DNA of 9,171 bases from Lachnospiraceae bacterium UBA1755 (lineage in GTDB: Bacteria > Bacillota > Clostridia > Lachnospirales > Lachnospiraceae). The notes under the pieces are model-generated. The model saw nothing but the letters and a program-made list of their open reading frames with translations, was not told the origin of the DNA and searched no databases. The position numbers and the translations under genes were made by a program. Positions 1 to 6,288 of the stretch are shown here, piece by piece; within the stretch, counting starts at the first letter, position 1, and each line of letters opens with the position of its first letter. Where the stretch lies: assembly GCA_002314805.1 (NCBI GenBank), contig DCHJ01000108.1, forward strand, positions 1 to 9,171. The letters run 5' to 3'.

Positions 1-617
1 TGTCACAGGTGATCAAGTCCGTAGCGCTTCTTATCACAGATGCAAGACCTGTAATGGGTACAGGTGACCAGTACATCAATATCGGTAAGGGTACCTTCCT
101 CAAGGTTCCGATTTGTGTATGGATCATGCTTGTTGTAGCGATACTCCTCGGTATCTTCCTCAGAAAGACCGTAACAGGCAGGAGGATATACGCAGTCGGC
201 GGCAACCCGGAGGCAGCCAAGTTTTCAGGAATCAACGTACTTCTCTTAAAGTGGGGTTCATATGTCGCAGCAGGTGCCTGCTCGGCAATTGCAGCTATCA
301 TTATCTCTGCAAAGCTCGGTTCAGCACAGGGAGCTACAGGCGCGGGCTATGAGTCAGACGCTATTGCTTCAACCATCATCGGCGGCACATCCTTTACAGG
401 CGGCGAAGGTACCATCTTTGGGACCATCGTAGGTGCATGTATTATGGCAGTAATCCGTAATGCGCTGGTGCTGCTTTCGGTTTCAGTATATATTCAGTCA
501 ATGATAATCGGTCTCATCATCATCGGTGCCGTTACTATTGATACAGTACGTCAGAAGCAGGCTCAGAAGGTATCAAAACAGTTCATTAAAGAAGCAATGG
601 ACGGTCAGAAGAAATAA
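1..617 (+). CDS. Ribose-type ABC sugar transporter permease (RbsC-like), 5' partial
   Basis: Membrane-spanning subunit of a carbohydrate ABC importer of the ribose/xylose/galactose class; it forms the channel through which sugar delivered by the binding protein crosses the cytoplasmic membrane. The reading frame is open to the left edge (first full codon at base 3), so the N-terminal third or more is outside the window; the 204 visible codons compare with about 310-340 in the family. A GTG at 9 is only an internal Val codon. Visible family features are the GRRIYAVGGNPEAAKFSGI cytoplasmic loop, the ESDAIASTIIGGTSFTGGEGTIFGT block, and hydrophobic segments at the start of the fragment, around GSYVAAGACSAIAAIII, around the GACIMAVIRNALVLL segment and near the C-terminus (MIIGLIIIGAVTID). 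The solute-binding protein gene follows after 52 bases, the same permease-then-binding-protein order as in rbs operons. The ATPase gene is probably upstream of the window. The substrate is unknown. Confidence 0.93.
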   Translation, partial: SQVIKSVALLITDARPVMGTGDQYINIGKGTFLKVPICVWIMLVVAILLGIFLRKTVTGRRIYAVGGNPEAAKFSGINVLLLKWGSYVAAGACSAIAAIIISAKLGSAQGATGAGYESDAIASTIIGGTSFTGGEGTIFGTIVGACIMAVIRNALVLLSVSVYIQSMIIGLIIIGAVTIDTVRQKQAQKVSKQFIKEAMDGQKK

Positions 618-625
618 TATAGTAA

Positions 626-647
626 TTGAGAGTCATAAGGCTCTTAA
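626..647 (+). promoter_or_regulatory. Intercistronic hairpin between permease and binding protein genes
   Basis: Bases 626-632 (TTGAGAG) can pair with 641-647 (CTCTTAA), with one G-U pair and an 8-base loop; an adjacent A625-T648 pair could extend it. No T-run follows, so it is not a terminator. It sits just upstream of the AAGGAGG at 656-662. Hairpins at this position often protect the downstream part of a processed mRNA and let binding protein outnumber permease; that role is inferred here. Confidence 0.4.
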
Positions 648-669
648 TATAAATTAAGGAGGAAACAAA

Positions 670-1782
670 ATGAAAAAAGTACTTGCAGTTATCCTTGCAG
701 CAGCTATGGTTCTTTCATTAGCCGGCTGTGGCGCACCGGCTGCACAGGAGCAGAAGGAAGCAGCTCCCGCAGCTACAGAAGCAGCAAAAGAGGAGGCTAA
801 GGCAGAGGAGGCAGCTCCTGCAGCAGAGGCAGCTCCCGCAGAGGAAGCAGCTCCGGCAGCAAAGGAAGGCCCGATCAAGATCGGTTTCGTAAACATGTCT
901 TCAGGAAACCCTGTTTTCTATGACCTTGAGTTAGGTGTTAAGGAAACAGCAGCTAAGATGGGGATCGATGTTGAGTGGGTAGCTCCGGCTACAGCTGATG
1001 CAGTTCAGCAGGCAACACTCGTTGAGCAGATCTCAAATACTGGTATTGATGCACTTGCAGTTGTTCCGTATACACAGCAGCTCGAGACATCTATGAAGGC
1101 AGCTTCAGAAAAAGGTATCCCTGTAGCACAGGTTTCAGGTTCCAACATCTCTTATGCAGATCTTGCTTTCACAGTAGGTACAGATCAGTATGGCGTTGGC
1201 AATGACGTTGGTAAGCTTGCAGCTCAGAAGCTTGATCCTACACATACATACAAGATCGGTGTTATCACAGACCTTGGCGGCGGCGAGGCATTTGAGCTTC
1301 GTATCGAAGGCTTCGAGGATGCTCTTAAGGAGGCTGGTATTCCTTACGAGATCATCGGAACATTCTCATGTGAAGATGATATCACAAAGGCTGTAGAGGC
1401 AGTTGAGTCCTTCACAGCAACATCAGAGGATCTTGATTTCTGGTTCTTCGCAGGCGGCTGGCCTCTTATGACAGACACATCAGCTCTTCCGAACCTCAAG
1501 AAGTGGCATGAGGAAGATGGTCACTGGTGCTTCTCAGTTGATGCATTCCCGCCAATGGAGGCATTCTTCGAGGAAGGTATCTGCGACGGATGTTCAGGTC
1601 AGTTCTACTACAACATGGGTCAGCTTACTGTTGAATACCTTGCTAAGCTCATAAACGGCGAAGCACTTCCGACACCGGATTCAACACTTGCAGCTGGTGA
1701 TCCTTTCTACTCATCAGGAACATTAGCAGTTCCGGCTGAGAACTACAAGGAAGTATTCTCACAGATGACACCTTGGAACTAA
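670..1782 (+). CDS. Lipoprotein sugar-binding protein of the ABC importer (periplasmic-binding-protein type 1 fold)
   Basis: Extracellular, membrane-anchored solute receptor that captures the sugar and passes it to the upstream permease. The start is well supported: AAGGAGG at 656-662 lies 7 bases before ATG 670. Residues 1-20 form a lipoprotein signal peptide with lipobox L17-A-G-C20, so Cys20 should be lipidated. Residues 21 to about 66 are an Ala/Glu/Pro low-complexity linker with repeated EEAAPA/AEAAPA units that holds the domain off the membrane. From about residue 68 (IKIGFVNMSSGNPVFYDLELGV) to the end it matches the RbsB/peripla_BP_4-like fold: the first-lobe strand-helix start, the VEQISNTGIDALAVVPY block, a long hinge-crossing central part, and the late CSGQFYYNMGQLTVEYLAKLINGE helix. 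Several Trp and Phe residues (SEDLDFWFFAGGWP and the KKWHEEDGHWCF stretch) could line the pocket. Length (370 residues) is normal once the linker is counted. The sugar cannot be assigned. Confidence 0.93.
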   Translation: MKKVLAVILAAAMVLSLAGCGAPAAQEQKEAAPAATEAAKEEAKAEEAAPAAEAAPAEEAAPAAKEGPIKIGFVNMSSGNPVFYDLELGVKETAAKMGIDVEWVAPATADAVQQATLVEQISNTGIDALAVVPYTQQLETSMKAASEKGIPVAQVSGSNISYADLAFTVGTDQYGVGNDVGKLAAQKLDPTHTYKIGVITDLGGGEAFELRIEGFEDALKEAGIPYEIIGTFSCEDDITKAVEAVESFTATSEDLDFWFFAGGWPLMTDTSALPNLKKWHEEDGHWCFSVDAFPPMEAFFEEGICDGCSGQFYYNMGQLTVEYLAKLINGEALPTPDSTLAAGDPFYSSGTLAVPAENYKEVFSQMTPWN

Positions 1783-1827
1783 TCGGTATATTCTGCTTGG
1801 TGCGGATATATGATTTAGTCTGACTGA

Positions 1828-1863
1828 GCGGGTAAAAGAGCAGACTCTTTTACCCGCTTTTTT
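1828..1863 (+). terminator. Strong intrinsic terminator after the binding protein gene
   Basis: A perfect 13-bp stem (1828-1840 with 1845-1857, GCGGGTAAAAGAG against CTCTTTTACCCGC) encloses a 4-base CAGA loop and runs straight into six T residues (1858-1863). It ends the ABC transporter transcript 46 bases after the stop codon, so the isomerase gene downstream should need its own promoter. Confidence 0.92.
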
Positions 1864-2146
1864 CAAAAAAGTACACACCGGTATGCCATTTTGTATTTTG
1901 TCCTTCAGATAACTGCACCGGATCAACGCAAATATTATCGCAGGGACAGAGCTTAGTGTGAAAGAATATTGTTATTTCATCGCAATTTGTGCCGCGGCTT
2001 GCCAGCGGAATGGAGATTAGTGTGAATGAAAGCAGAACTTTCATCACTGTTTGTGACGCGGCCTGTCCGCGGAATGGAGATCAATTTGAATCAGGAATCA
2101 ATACCATCGGGTAAAGGTGGTTTTGAATATACAATTATTATTAATT
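1864..2146. other. Intergenic region between the ABC terminator and the isomerase gene
   Basis: No credible gene is seen on either strand; the minus-strand frame at 1850-2047 starts inside the terminator and has no family features. The right half is occupied by the 64-base direct repeat described separately. The promoter of the isomerase gene must lie here, but I find no good -35/-10 pair. The best -10-like sequence is TACAAT at 2130-2135, with no matching -35 box, so it is not annotated as a promoter. Confidence 0.5.
1975..2102. repeat. Imperfect 64-base tandem direct repeat, two clear copies
   Basis: Bases 1975-2038 and 2039-2102 align without gaps at an offset of exactly 64. The first 43 positions match at 36 sites, including shared blocks TTTCATC, TTTGTG, CGCGGC and GCGGAATGGAGAT; the remaining part is degenerate. 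A decayed third copy lies upstream at the same 64-base offset: 1950-1966 matches 2014-2030 at 15 of 17 positions (core TTAGTGTGAA). The right copy also holds a small inverted repeat, CGCGG 2057-2061 with CCGCG 2067-2071. The array ends 56 bases before the isomerase start codon. It could be a duplicated regulatory site or a copy of a dispersed intergenic repeat. Confidence 0.8.
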
Positions 2147-2158
2147 GGAGGAAAAGAT

Positions 2159-2995
2159 ATGAAGAACATCGTAGCAGTAAACACTAACAGTTACCATGCA
2201 TTTACAGTAGATCAGGCACTTGAGGGAATCGCTGCAGCTGGTTTCAGGTATATTGAGATCGCAACTGTACGCGGCTGGACAGAGCATCTTATGCCGGAGC
2301 ATGGCGATGCTGAGATCGAGAGAGTTATTGCTAAGGCTAAGGACCTCGGACTTGAGTTCGTAGGCATGAGCGGACATTGCAACCTTATGGACAAGGAAAG
2401 ACTTGCTGACTTCAAGGAGAATATGAAGCTTGCTCACCGTCTCGGATGTAAGTATATCAACTCATCTACCGGAGAGGCTCATTTCGGCAAGGATGAGAAA
2501 TTCTCAGATGATGTTCTTGCAGAGAATATCAAGGAGCTCCTTCCGATGCTTGAAGAGTATGATATGTATATGGGACTTGAGACTCATGGCAACGAGTACG
2601 GCACAGGAACAAGCCTTGCAAACATTGCTAAGCTTGTCGGCTCTGACAGAGTAGGCGTATGCTTTGATACAGCTAATGTTGTATTCTACGGCAAGGTACG
2701 TCCGGAGGAGGAGATCCAAAGATGCATGGATCAGATAAAGTTTGTTCATCTCAAGGATAAAGTCGGTTATGACCAGTCCTGGAACTTCCCGGGTGTAGGA
2801 TCAGGCGAGCTTAAGCTTGTTGAGACAGTGCAGTATGCCAACGACCATGATTTCTATGGCCCGTTCTCTATGGAAGTTGAGTACACAGAGGCATTTACAA
2901 TGAGACCGGAGAGATCAGCAGAAGACCTTGTATATGTTAATGCTGAGATGAAGAAGGCATACGATTATATGGTTAAGACAGGTATCATCGACTGA
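2159..2995 (+). CDS. Sugar phosphate isomerase/epimerase, xylose-isomerase-like TIM barrel
   Basis: Member of the AP-endonuclease-2/xylose-isomerase-like TIM-barrel family, cytoplasmic enzymes that isomerise or epimerise sugars, keto-sugars or cyclitol derivatives through a divalent metal. The start is set at ATG 2159 because GGAGG (2147-2151) lies 7 bases upstream; the frame is open to a GTG at 2117 but that has no ribosome binding site and would add 14 unrelated residues. The 278-residue length is normal. Probable metal ligands follow the family pattern: Glu141 (GLETHGNE), Asp170 (VCFDTAN), His197 (FVHLKDK) and Glu239 (FSMEVEY). A GxG loop (WNFPGVGSGELK, 209-219) is also typical. It precedes a Gfo/Idh/MocA oxidoreductase by 320 bases; the two families commonly occur together in inositol, keto-sugar and glycoside pathways. 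The family is clear, the substrate is not; IolE/IolH-like or 3-keto-sugar roles are possible. Confidence 0.88.
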   Translation: MKNIVAVNTNSYHAFTVDQALEGIAAAGFRYIEIATVRGWTEHLMPEHGDAEIERVIAKAKDLGLEFVGMSGHCNLMDKERLADFKENMKLAHRLGCKYINSSTGEAHFGKDEKFSDDVLAENIKELLPMLEEYDMYMGLETHGNEYGTGTSLANIAKLVGSDRVGVCFDTANVVFYGKVRPEEEIQRCMDQIKFVHLKDKVGYDQSWNFPGVGSGELKLVETVQYANDHDFYGPFSMEVEYTEAFTMRPERSAEDLVYVNAEMKKAYDYMVKTGIID

Positions 2996-3172
2996 TCCCG
3001 GCTGTAAATCAATATGATCATAGTCTGGTGCTATTGCCTGGACAGTGTCAGATAAATTAAGAAAAAAAGTTACTATTCAGTGCTAGACCAAAGCACTTGC
3101 CGCTACGGCCGTATGGATATGATTTAGAAGCAAAAATATCATTGCGAAGCTATTCTTAATGCATTTTGCAAT

Positions 3173-3199
3173 GTTACCGGTCAGTGACTGAACAGTAAC
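3173..3199. repeat. 27-base imperfect palindrome
   Basis: GTTAC (3173-3177) mirrors GTAAC (3195-3199), and TCAGT (3181-3185) mirrors ACTGA (3187-3191) around the central G3186; only two of the 13 position pairs are mismatched. It directly adjoins the CATTGC/GCAATG inverted repeat. It may be a protein-binding palindrome or a dispersed hairpin element. Confidence 0.6.
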
Positions 3200-3217
3200 G
3201 AAAAGAAGTCTGTTCTC

Positions 3218-3281
3218 AGGACCGCCCGTCACATATGCTTTTATGATATATTTCGGGCTTACGGTTTAACCCCCGGGTCCT
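3218..3281 (+). promoter_or_regulatory. Potential structured 5' leader of the oxidoreductase gene
   Basis: AGGACC (3218-3223) can pair with GGTCCT (3276-3281), and immediately inside it GCCCG (3224-3228) can pair with CGGGC (3254-3258). This leaves an AT-rich apical part (ATAT 3233-3236 with 3246-3249) and a second arm with weak CGG/CCG pairing at 3262-3275, giving a possible three-way junction. The structure ends 22 bases before the AGGAGG of the next gene, a position suited to translational control. It matches no riboswitch class that I recognise. Confidence 0.35.
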
Positions 3282-3315
3282 CAGAGCATGGCTGTACATT
3301 TTAGGAGGTATTAAT

Positions 3316-4317
3316 ATGTTAAATTGTGTATTGATCGGTGCCGGATACATTGCTGCAAATCATGCAGAGGCACTTATTGCCAATGAGAGCACAAAGGTTG
3401 TCGGCGTTGTGTGCCGTAACCCGGAGCACGCAGAGGCACTTGTCGAGAAGTTCGGTGAGGGCTGTAAGTATTACCCGACACTGGAAGCAGCATGTGCAGA
3501 GAACAAGGTTGATTACGTTGATATCTGTACACCGACCCCTACTCATGAGGAGTATACAGTCAAGGCTGCAAGGCTCGGCTGCCACGTATTATGTGAGAAG
3601 CCTGTAACATTCTCAATGGAGTCACTTGAGAATATGATCGATGCCTGCAGGTACGCAGGAGTCAAGTTCATGGTCGCACACGTAGTACGATTTATGGGCG
3701 AGCCTGCCAAGATCAAGGATATGGTTCAGAGCGGAGCACTTGGAGATGTTCATTTCTTCTATGAGAAGAGACTCTGCCAGCATCCGGCATGGAGTACATG
3801 GCACAGGAATCCGGCTGTATCCGGAGGTGGACTTTATGACCTCAATATCCATGATATCGATTTCCTTTACAGTGTATTCGGAATGCCCAAGACGATTTAC
3901 GCGACAGGCTGGAAATCACCTTCAGGCTGCTGGAACCATGTAGCAACAACACTTACATGGGATAACGCAAGGGCTGTATGCGAGACATCACTTGAGATGA
4001 CAGGCAACTTCCCGTTCTCAGTTGAGCAGAGATGTACCGGAGATAAGGGTACTGTTGTATATTCACTTTCAGCCGGAGCAAATATCAATGACAGTGGTGT
4101 TCAGGTCGCATTTGCTTTCTATCCTGAAGGAGCAGAGACACCTGAGGTCGTAACCTCAGAGGATCTCGGTGGCTTCAACGGAGAGATCAATGCATTTGTT
4201 GATGCTGTTGAGAACGATAAGGCGGTTCCTATCGCTGCAGATGAGGTTAAGGACGTACTCAGGATAATCCTTGCTACAAAGAAGTCTCTTGAGGAAAACG
4301 TACTTGTAACTCTTTAA
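3316..4317 (+). CDS. Gfo/Idh/MocA family NAD(P)-dependent oxidoreductase
   Basis: Cytoplasmic dehydrogenase of the glucose-fructose oxidoreductase/inositol dehydrogenase/MocA family, which oxidises or reduces a sugar, sugar acid or cyclitol hydroxyl with NAD(P). ATG 3316 has AGGAGG (3303-3308) 7 bases upstream. The N-terminal Rossmann domain (1 to about 120) starts with the nucleotide-binding loop GAGYIAANH (8-16). The family hallmark EKP lies at 94-96 (HVLCEKPVTFS), with Lys95 the usual active-site lysine. The C-terminal alpha/beta domain carries the conserved GGGLYDLNIHDID stretch (170-182), including Asp175 and the probable catalytic His179. The 333-residue length is typical. It follows the isomerase and precedes a double hairpin/terminator, so it may end a two-gene catabolic unit or be a unit of its own given the 320-base gap. 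The substrate is unknown: inositol, a hexose, a uronate, or a glycoside oxidised at carbon 3 are all possible for this family. Confidence 0.92.
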   Translation: MLNCVLIGAGYIAANHAEALIANESTKVVGVVCRNPEHAEALVEKFGEGCKYYPTLEAACAENKVDYVDICTPTPTHEEYTVKAARLGCHVLCEKPVTFSMESLENMIDACRYAGVKFMVAHVVRFMGEPAKIKDMVQSGALGDVHFFYEKRLCQHPAWSTWHRNPAVSGGGLYDLNIHDIDFLYSVFGMPKTIYATGWKSPSGCWNHVATTLTWDNARAVCETSLEMTGNFPFSVEQRCTGDKGTVVYSLSAGANINDSGVQVAFAFYPEGAETPEVVTSEDLGGFNGEINAFVDAVENDKAVPIAADEVKDVLRIILATKKSLEENVLVTL

Positions 4318-4352
4318 TTCATTTTTAGATCATTTCCTGTGGGACATGATTG

Positions 4353-4376
4353 GGGAAGGTCCGAAAGGACCTTCCC
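4353..4376 (+). promoter_or_regulatory. Perfect 10-bp hairpin with GAAA tetraloop
   Basis: GGGAAGGTCC (4353-4362) and GGACCTTCCC (4367-4376) pair perfectly across a GAAA tetraloop, a very stable GNRA cap. No T-run follows on either strand, so it is not itself an intrinsic terminator. It lies only 6 bases before the terminator stem downstream and may shield the 3' end of the oxidoreductase mRNA. Confidence 0.6.
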
Positions 4377-4382
4377 GGATTG

Positions 4383-4413
4383 AAGACAAAGTCCCGGCGG
4401 CTTTGTCTTTTTT
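4383..4413 (+). terminator. Intrinsic terminator after the oxidoreductase gene
   Basis: AAGACAAAG (4383-4391) pairs with CTTTGTCTT (4401-4409) across a 9-base loop. The T residues at 4408-4413 give an uninterrupted run of six, partly inside the stem. This should separate the oxidoreductase transcript from the MFS gene that begins 64 bases later. Confidence 0.87.
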
Positions 4414-4476
4414 GAGCTTCTCTTGTCCAAGCGGGTTCGGAGAAAGCCGGAACGATTGATTTCAAAGGGTTTATGT

Positions 4477-5667
4477 ATGAAGAATAAAAAAGCTTTGATA
4501 TTTGTGATAATTGTATATCTGGTTGCGTTCTGTACCAACATGGGCAACAGTATCACCGGGCCGATGCTTAATGATGTTATCAATCATTATGGCATAGGAC
4601 TGGCAGGTTCCGGTACTATTTCCAGCCTTCAGAACGTGGGCAGTGTACTTACGAGTATTCTGTTTGTCCTGTGGTTAAAGAGATACAACAGAGCCAGGCT
4701 TTTTCTGGTTCCGGCTCTGGTGATCGGATGCTCTGCGATTTTTATGGGGCTTGCACCGCAGTACGGCATATTTGTCACATTGTATTTCACCATGGGTGTC
4801 GGAATTGCTTTTACGGACGTGCTTGCCAATGCATTGATCCCGGATCTGCTTTCGGATTCCAAGACCGCAGCACTCAGTATCCTGCACGGCATGGCAGGTC
4901 TTGGAGCGGTAACCCTTGCAATATTCTCCGGTGTGCTGCTTGATTCGGGCGCGGCCTGGAACCGGGTATACAGTATCGTAGGAATATGCATGCTGGTGCT
5001 TGCGATTGCGATAGCTGCAGGCAATATCATCTGCGGGAAAGAGATCCTGCCGATGGTGACACCGGTTGAGGAAAAGGGAAGTACTCCGATAAAGGTATTT
5101 CTGATTGATAAGATGATATGGCTCATGCTGGTCATCATGATACTTTATGCAGCAGCACAGAGCACGGTGGCAGTGTGGATGCCTCAGTATTGCAAGGAGG
5201 TGTTCGGCAGCACAGCTATGGAGGCAAACGGGGCGCTTATAGCATACTGGAGTGGTGCGGCACCTGTAAGGATACTTTACGGCACCACCGGTCTCAAAAA
5301 GCTTGATACGCGCAAGGTGCTTATCTATGGCAATGTATTGTCAGGAATTGCGCTCCTGATCGGACTTGTTTTCCGCAGCTACTGGGCAGTGATAATCAGC
5401 ATATGGCTCTTTGGTGTACTCAATGCCGTAGCCATTCCGCTGATCATTTCTATAGCTAATTCATACTATCCCAGTGATTCAAGCATGGTTTCTTCAGCCA
5501 TGATACTGGGACTCTACATTGCGACTATCATAATCCCTGTAGTCGTTGCCAATTGTGCCTTTGCGCTGGGGATGAATTCAATATTTGTAATAGCTATCGT
5601 GCTTGTGATCGCATCGGGTCTGCTTGGAATCTGCATCAAAAGCAGGAGCGTGCCGGATGCTGTATGA
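4477..5667 (+). CDS. Major facilitator superfamily transporter, 12 membrane helices
   Basis: Cytoplasmic-membrane secondary transporter, probably a proton- or cation-linked sugar or small-metabolite permease. Start ATG 4477 is chosen because a modest AAAGGG (4464-4469) sits 7 bases upstream and the protein then opens with a positively charged MKNKK before helix 1; the frame extends to a TTG at 4423, but that adds 18 charged residues and lies just after a terminator. Twelve hydrophobic segments are visible, roughly 7-27, 45-67, 74-92, 96-118, 134-156, 163-186, 213-235, 248-268, 279-298, 303-325, 338-358 and 366-388, with the usual long central loop (187-212). Loop 2-3 (LKRYNRARLF) is basic, as expected for MFS motif A. 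The LHGMAGLGA stretch (136-144) recalls fucose-permease-like (FHS) carriers. The 396-residue length is normal. No clear promoter is seen in the short upstream gap. Substrate unknown. Confidence 0.87.
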   Translation: MKNKKALIFVIIVYLVAFCTNMGNSITGPMLNDVINHYGIGLAGSGTISSLQNVGSVLTSILFVLWLKRYNRARLFLVPALVIGCSAIFMGLAPQYGIFVTLYFTMGVGIAFTDVLANALIPDLLSDSKTAALSILHGMAGLGAVTLAIFSGVLLDSGAAWNRVYSIVGICMLVLAIAIAAGNIICGKEILPMVTPVEEKGSTPIKVFLIDKMIWLMLVIMILYAAAQSTVAVWMPQYCKEVFGSTAMEANGALIAYWSGAAPVRILYGTTGLKKLDTRKVLIYGNVLSGIALLIGLVFRSYWAVIISIWLFGVLNAVAIPLIISIANSYYPSDSSMVSSAMILGLYIATIIIPVVVANCAFALGMNSIFVIAIVLVIASGLLGICIKSRSVPDAV

Positions 5668-5732
5668 AAAGGCTGACCGGAAGACCGGGCAGTGAATCGG
5701 TCATTGTGTAGAAAATAGGAGGAGAAACTTTG

Positions 5733-6281
5733 ATGAGAGAAATTCTAAGAAATATGATTCTTTCAAGTATAAATGGATGGGATGAACAAGATATTTATGC
5801 AGTGTCCCTATTTGTATATGATATGGCAGATAATCCTTGCAGGCCGACTGTTACGCTTGGGTACAATACTGAAAAGCAGGTAAAGGCAATAATAGCAAAT
5901 GCTTCTGATGAGCAGGAAGCAAGATGGAATTATGCGTTCTGGCTTCAAAATGAGTTTTTCTGTTTTGGGCAGGGAGATACTGAAAAAGAAGTAATAAAGT
6001 GGCTGAATGATAATCAGTTGCCAAACTATGACGACGATGATCCGGCATGGGATGACGATGAGATATACGATGAAGTGGAAATAGTTACAAAGAAATTTGT
6101 CGAGGAATTAATCTGTATCGTAAAAGAAGTGCACCAGACAGGTTTGCTGACTCAAAAATTCGGCAAAGAAATCCCAATAATAATTCATGAGCTTGAGTAT
6201 TATGACGAAATTGCAGAACAAAATATTGAGGCTAATGGCGCGGAAGCTCTAGAAGATTTTATCAGTTTTTGCCAAAGATAG
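5733..6281 (+). CDS. Conserved protein of unknown function, probably DUF4303-like
   Basis: Small acidic soluble protein of 182 residues without signal peptide or membrane segment. The AGGAGG at 5717-5722 lies 10 bases before ATG 5733 and 7 before an in-frame TTG at 5730, so a start one codon earlier is possible. Recognisable stretches are DIYAVSLFV (20-28), GYNTE (43-47), ARWNYAFW (63-70), an Asp/Glu-rich segment (100-115) and IPIIIHELEYY (147-157). I recall these motifs from uncharacterised Firmicutes proteins annotated as DUF4303, which often sit near polymorphic-toxin or immunity genes; that assignment is from memory and uncertain. Sampled 60-base lines are 32-38% GC, against about 43-57% in lines sampled from the sugar genes, suggesting recent acquisition. 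No partner toxin gene is visible. The next frame, an McrC remnant, starts 8 bases after its stop codon. Confidence 0.75.
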   Translation: MREILRNMILSSINGWDEQDIYAVSLFVYDMADNPCRPTVTLGYNTEKQVKAIIANASDEQEARWNYAFWLQNEFFCFGQGDTEKEVIKWLNDNQLPNYDDDDPAWDDDEIYDEVEIVTKKFVEELICIVKEVHQTGLLTQKFGKEIPIIIHELEYYDEIAEQNIEANGAEALEDFISFCQR

Positions 6282-6288
6282 TTTTTAC

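Larger units (their letters stand above)
2996..3302. other. Intergenic region rich in inverted repeats, before the oxidoreductase gene
   Basis: No gene is visible on either strand, and no convincing intrinsic terminator follows the isomerase stop codon. The region holds several inverted repeats: AGTGCT 3079-3084 with AGCACT 3092-3097 (7-base loop), CATTGC 3140-3145 with GCAATG 3168-3173, an odd-length palindrome at 3173-3199, and a larger structure at 3218-3281 (the last two listed separately). A possible weak promoter is TTGCCG (3097-3102) with TATGAT (3118-3123), but the spacing of 15 is short. If it is used, the leader would be nearly 190 bases and include most of these structures. Confidence 0.5.

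Noticed and set aside
654..896. Minus-strand Ala/Ser-rich frame opposite the lipoprotein signal and linker
   Set aside because: Its low-complexity composition is the mirror of the Ala/Glu/Pro repeat codons.
1975..2102. CRISPR array
   Set aside because: The copies are adjacent without spacers, degenerate at one end, and no cas gene is present.
2117..2158. Upstream GTG start for the isomerase
   Set aside because: No ribosome binding site precedes it, whereas GGAGG is ideally spaced before ATG 2159, and the extra 14 residues do not belong to the fold.
2996..3060. Terminator after the isomerase gene
   Set aside because: Only tiny stems such as GACA-G-TGTC are seen, with no adjoining T-run; readthrough to the oxidoreductase gene remains possible.
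4423..4476. TTG start extending the MFS protein by 18 residues
   Set aside because: It begins 10 bases after the terminator T-run, lacks a ribosome binding site, and adds a highly charged segment before helix 1.
4629..5138. 169-codon minus-strand frame inside the MFS gene
   Set aside because: It is opposite a clear 12-helix transporter, has no ribosome binding site or recognisable family, and reads as a codon shadow.
5674..5703. Terminator after the MFS gene
   Set aside because: TGACCG and CGGTCA form only a 6-bp stem with an 18-base loop and no T-run follows, so it is not called.
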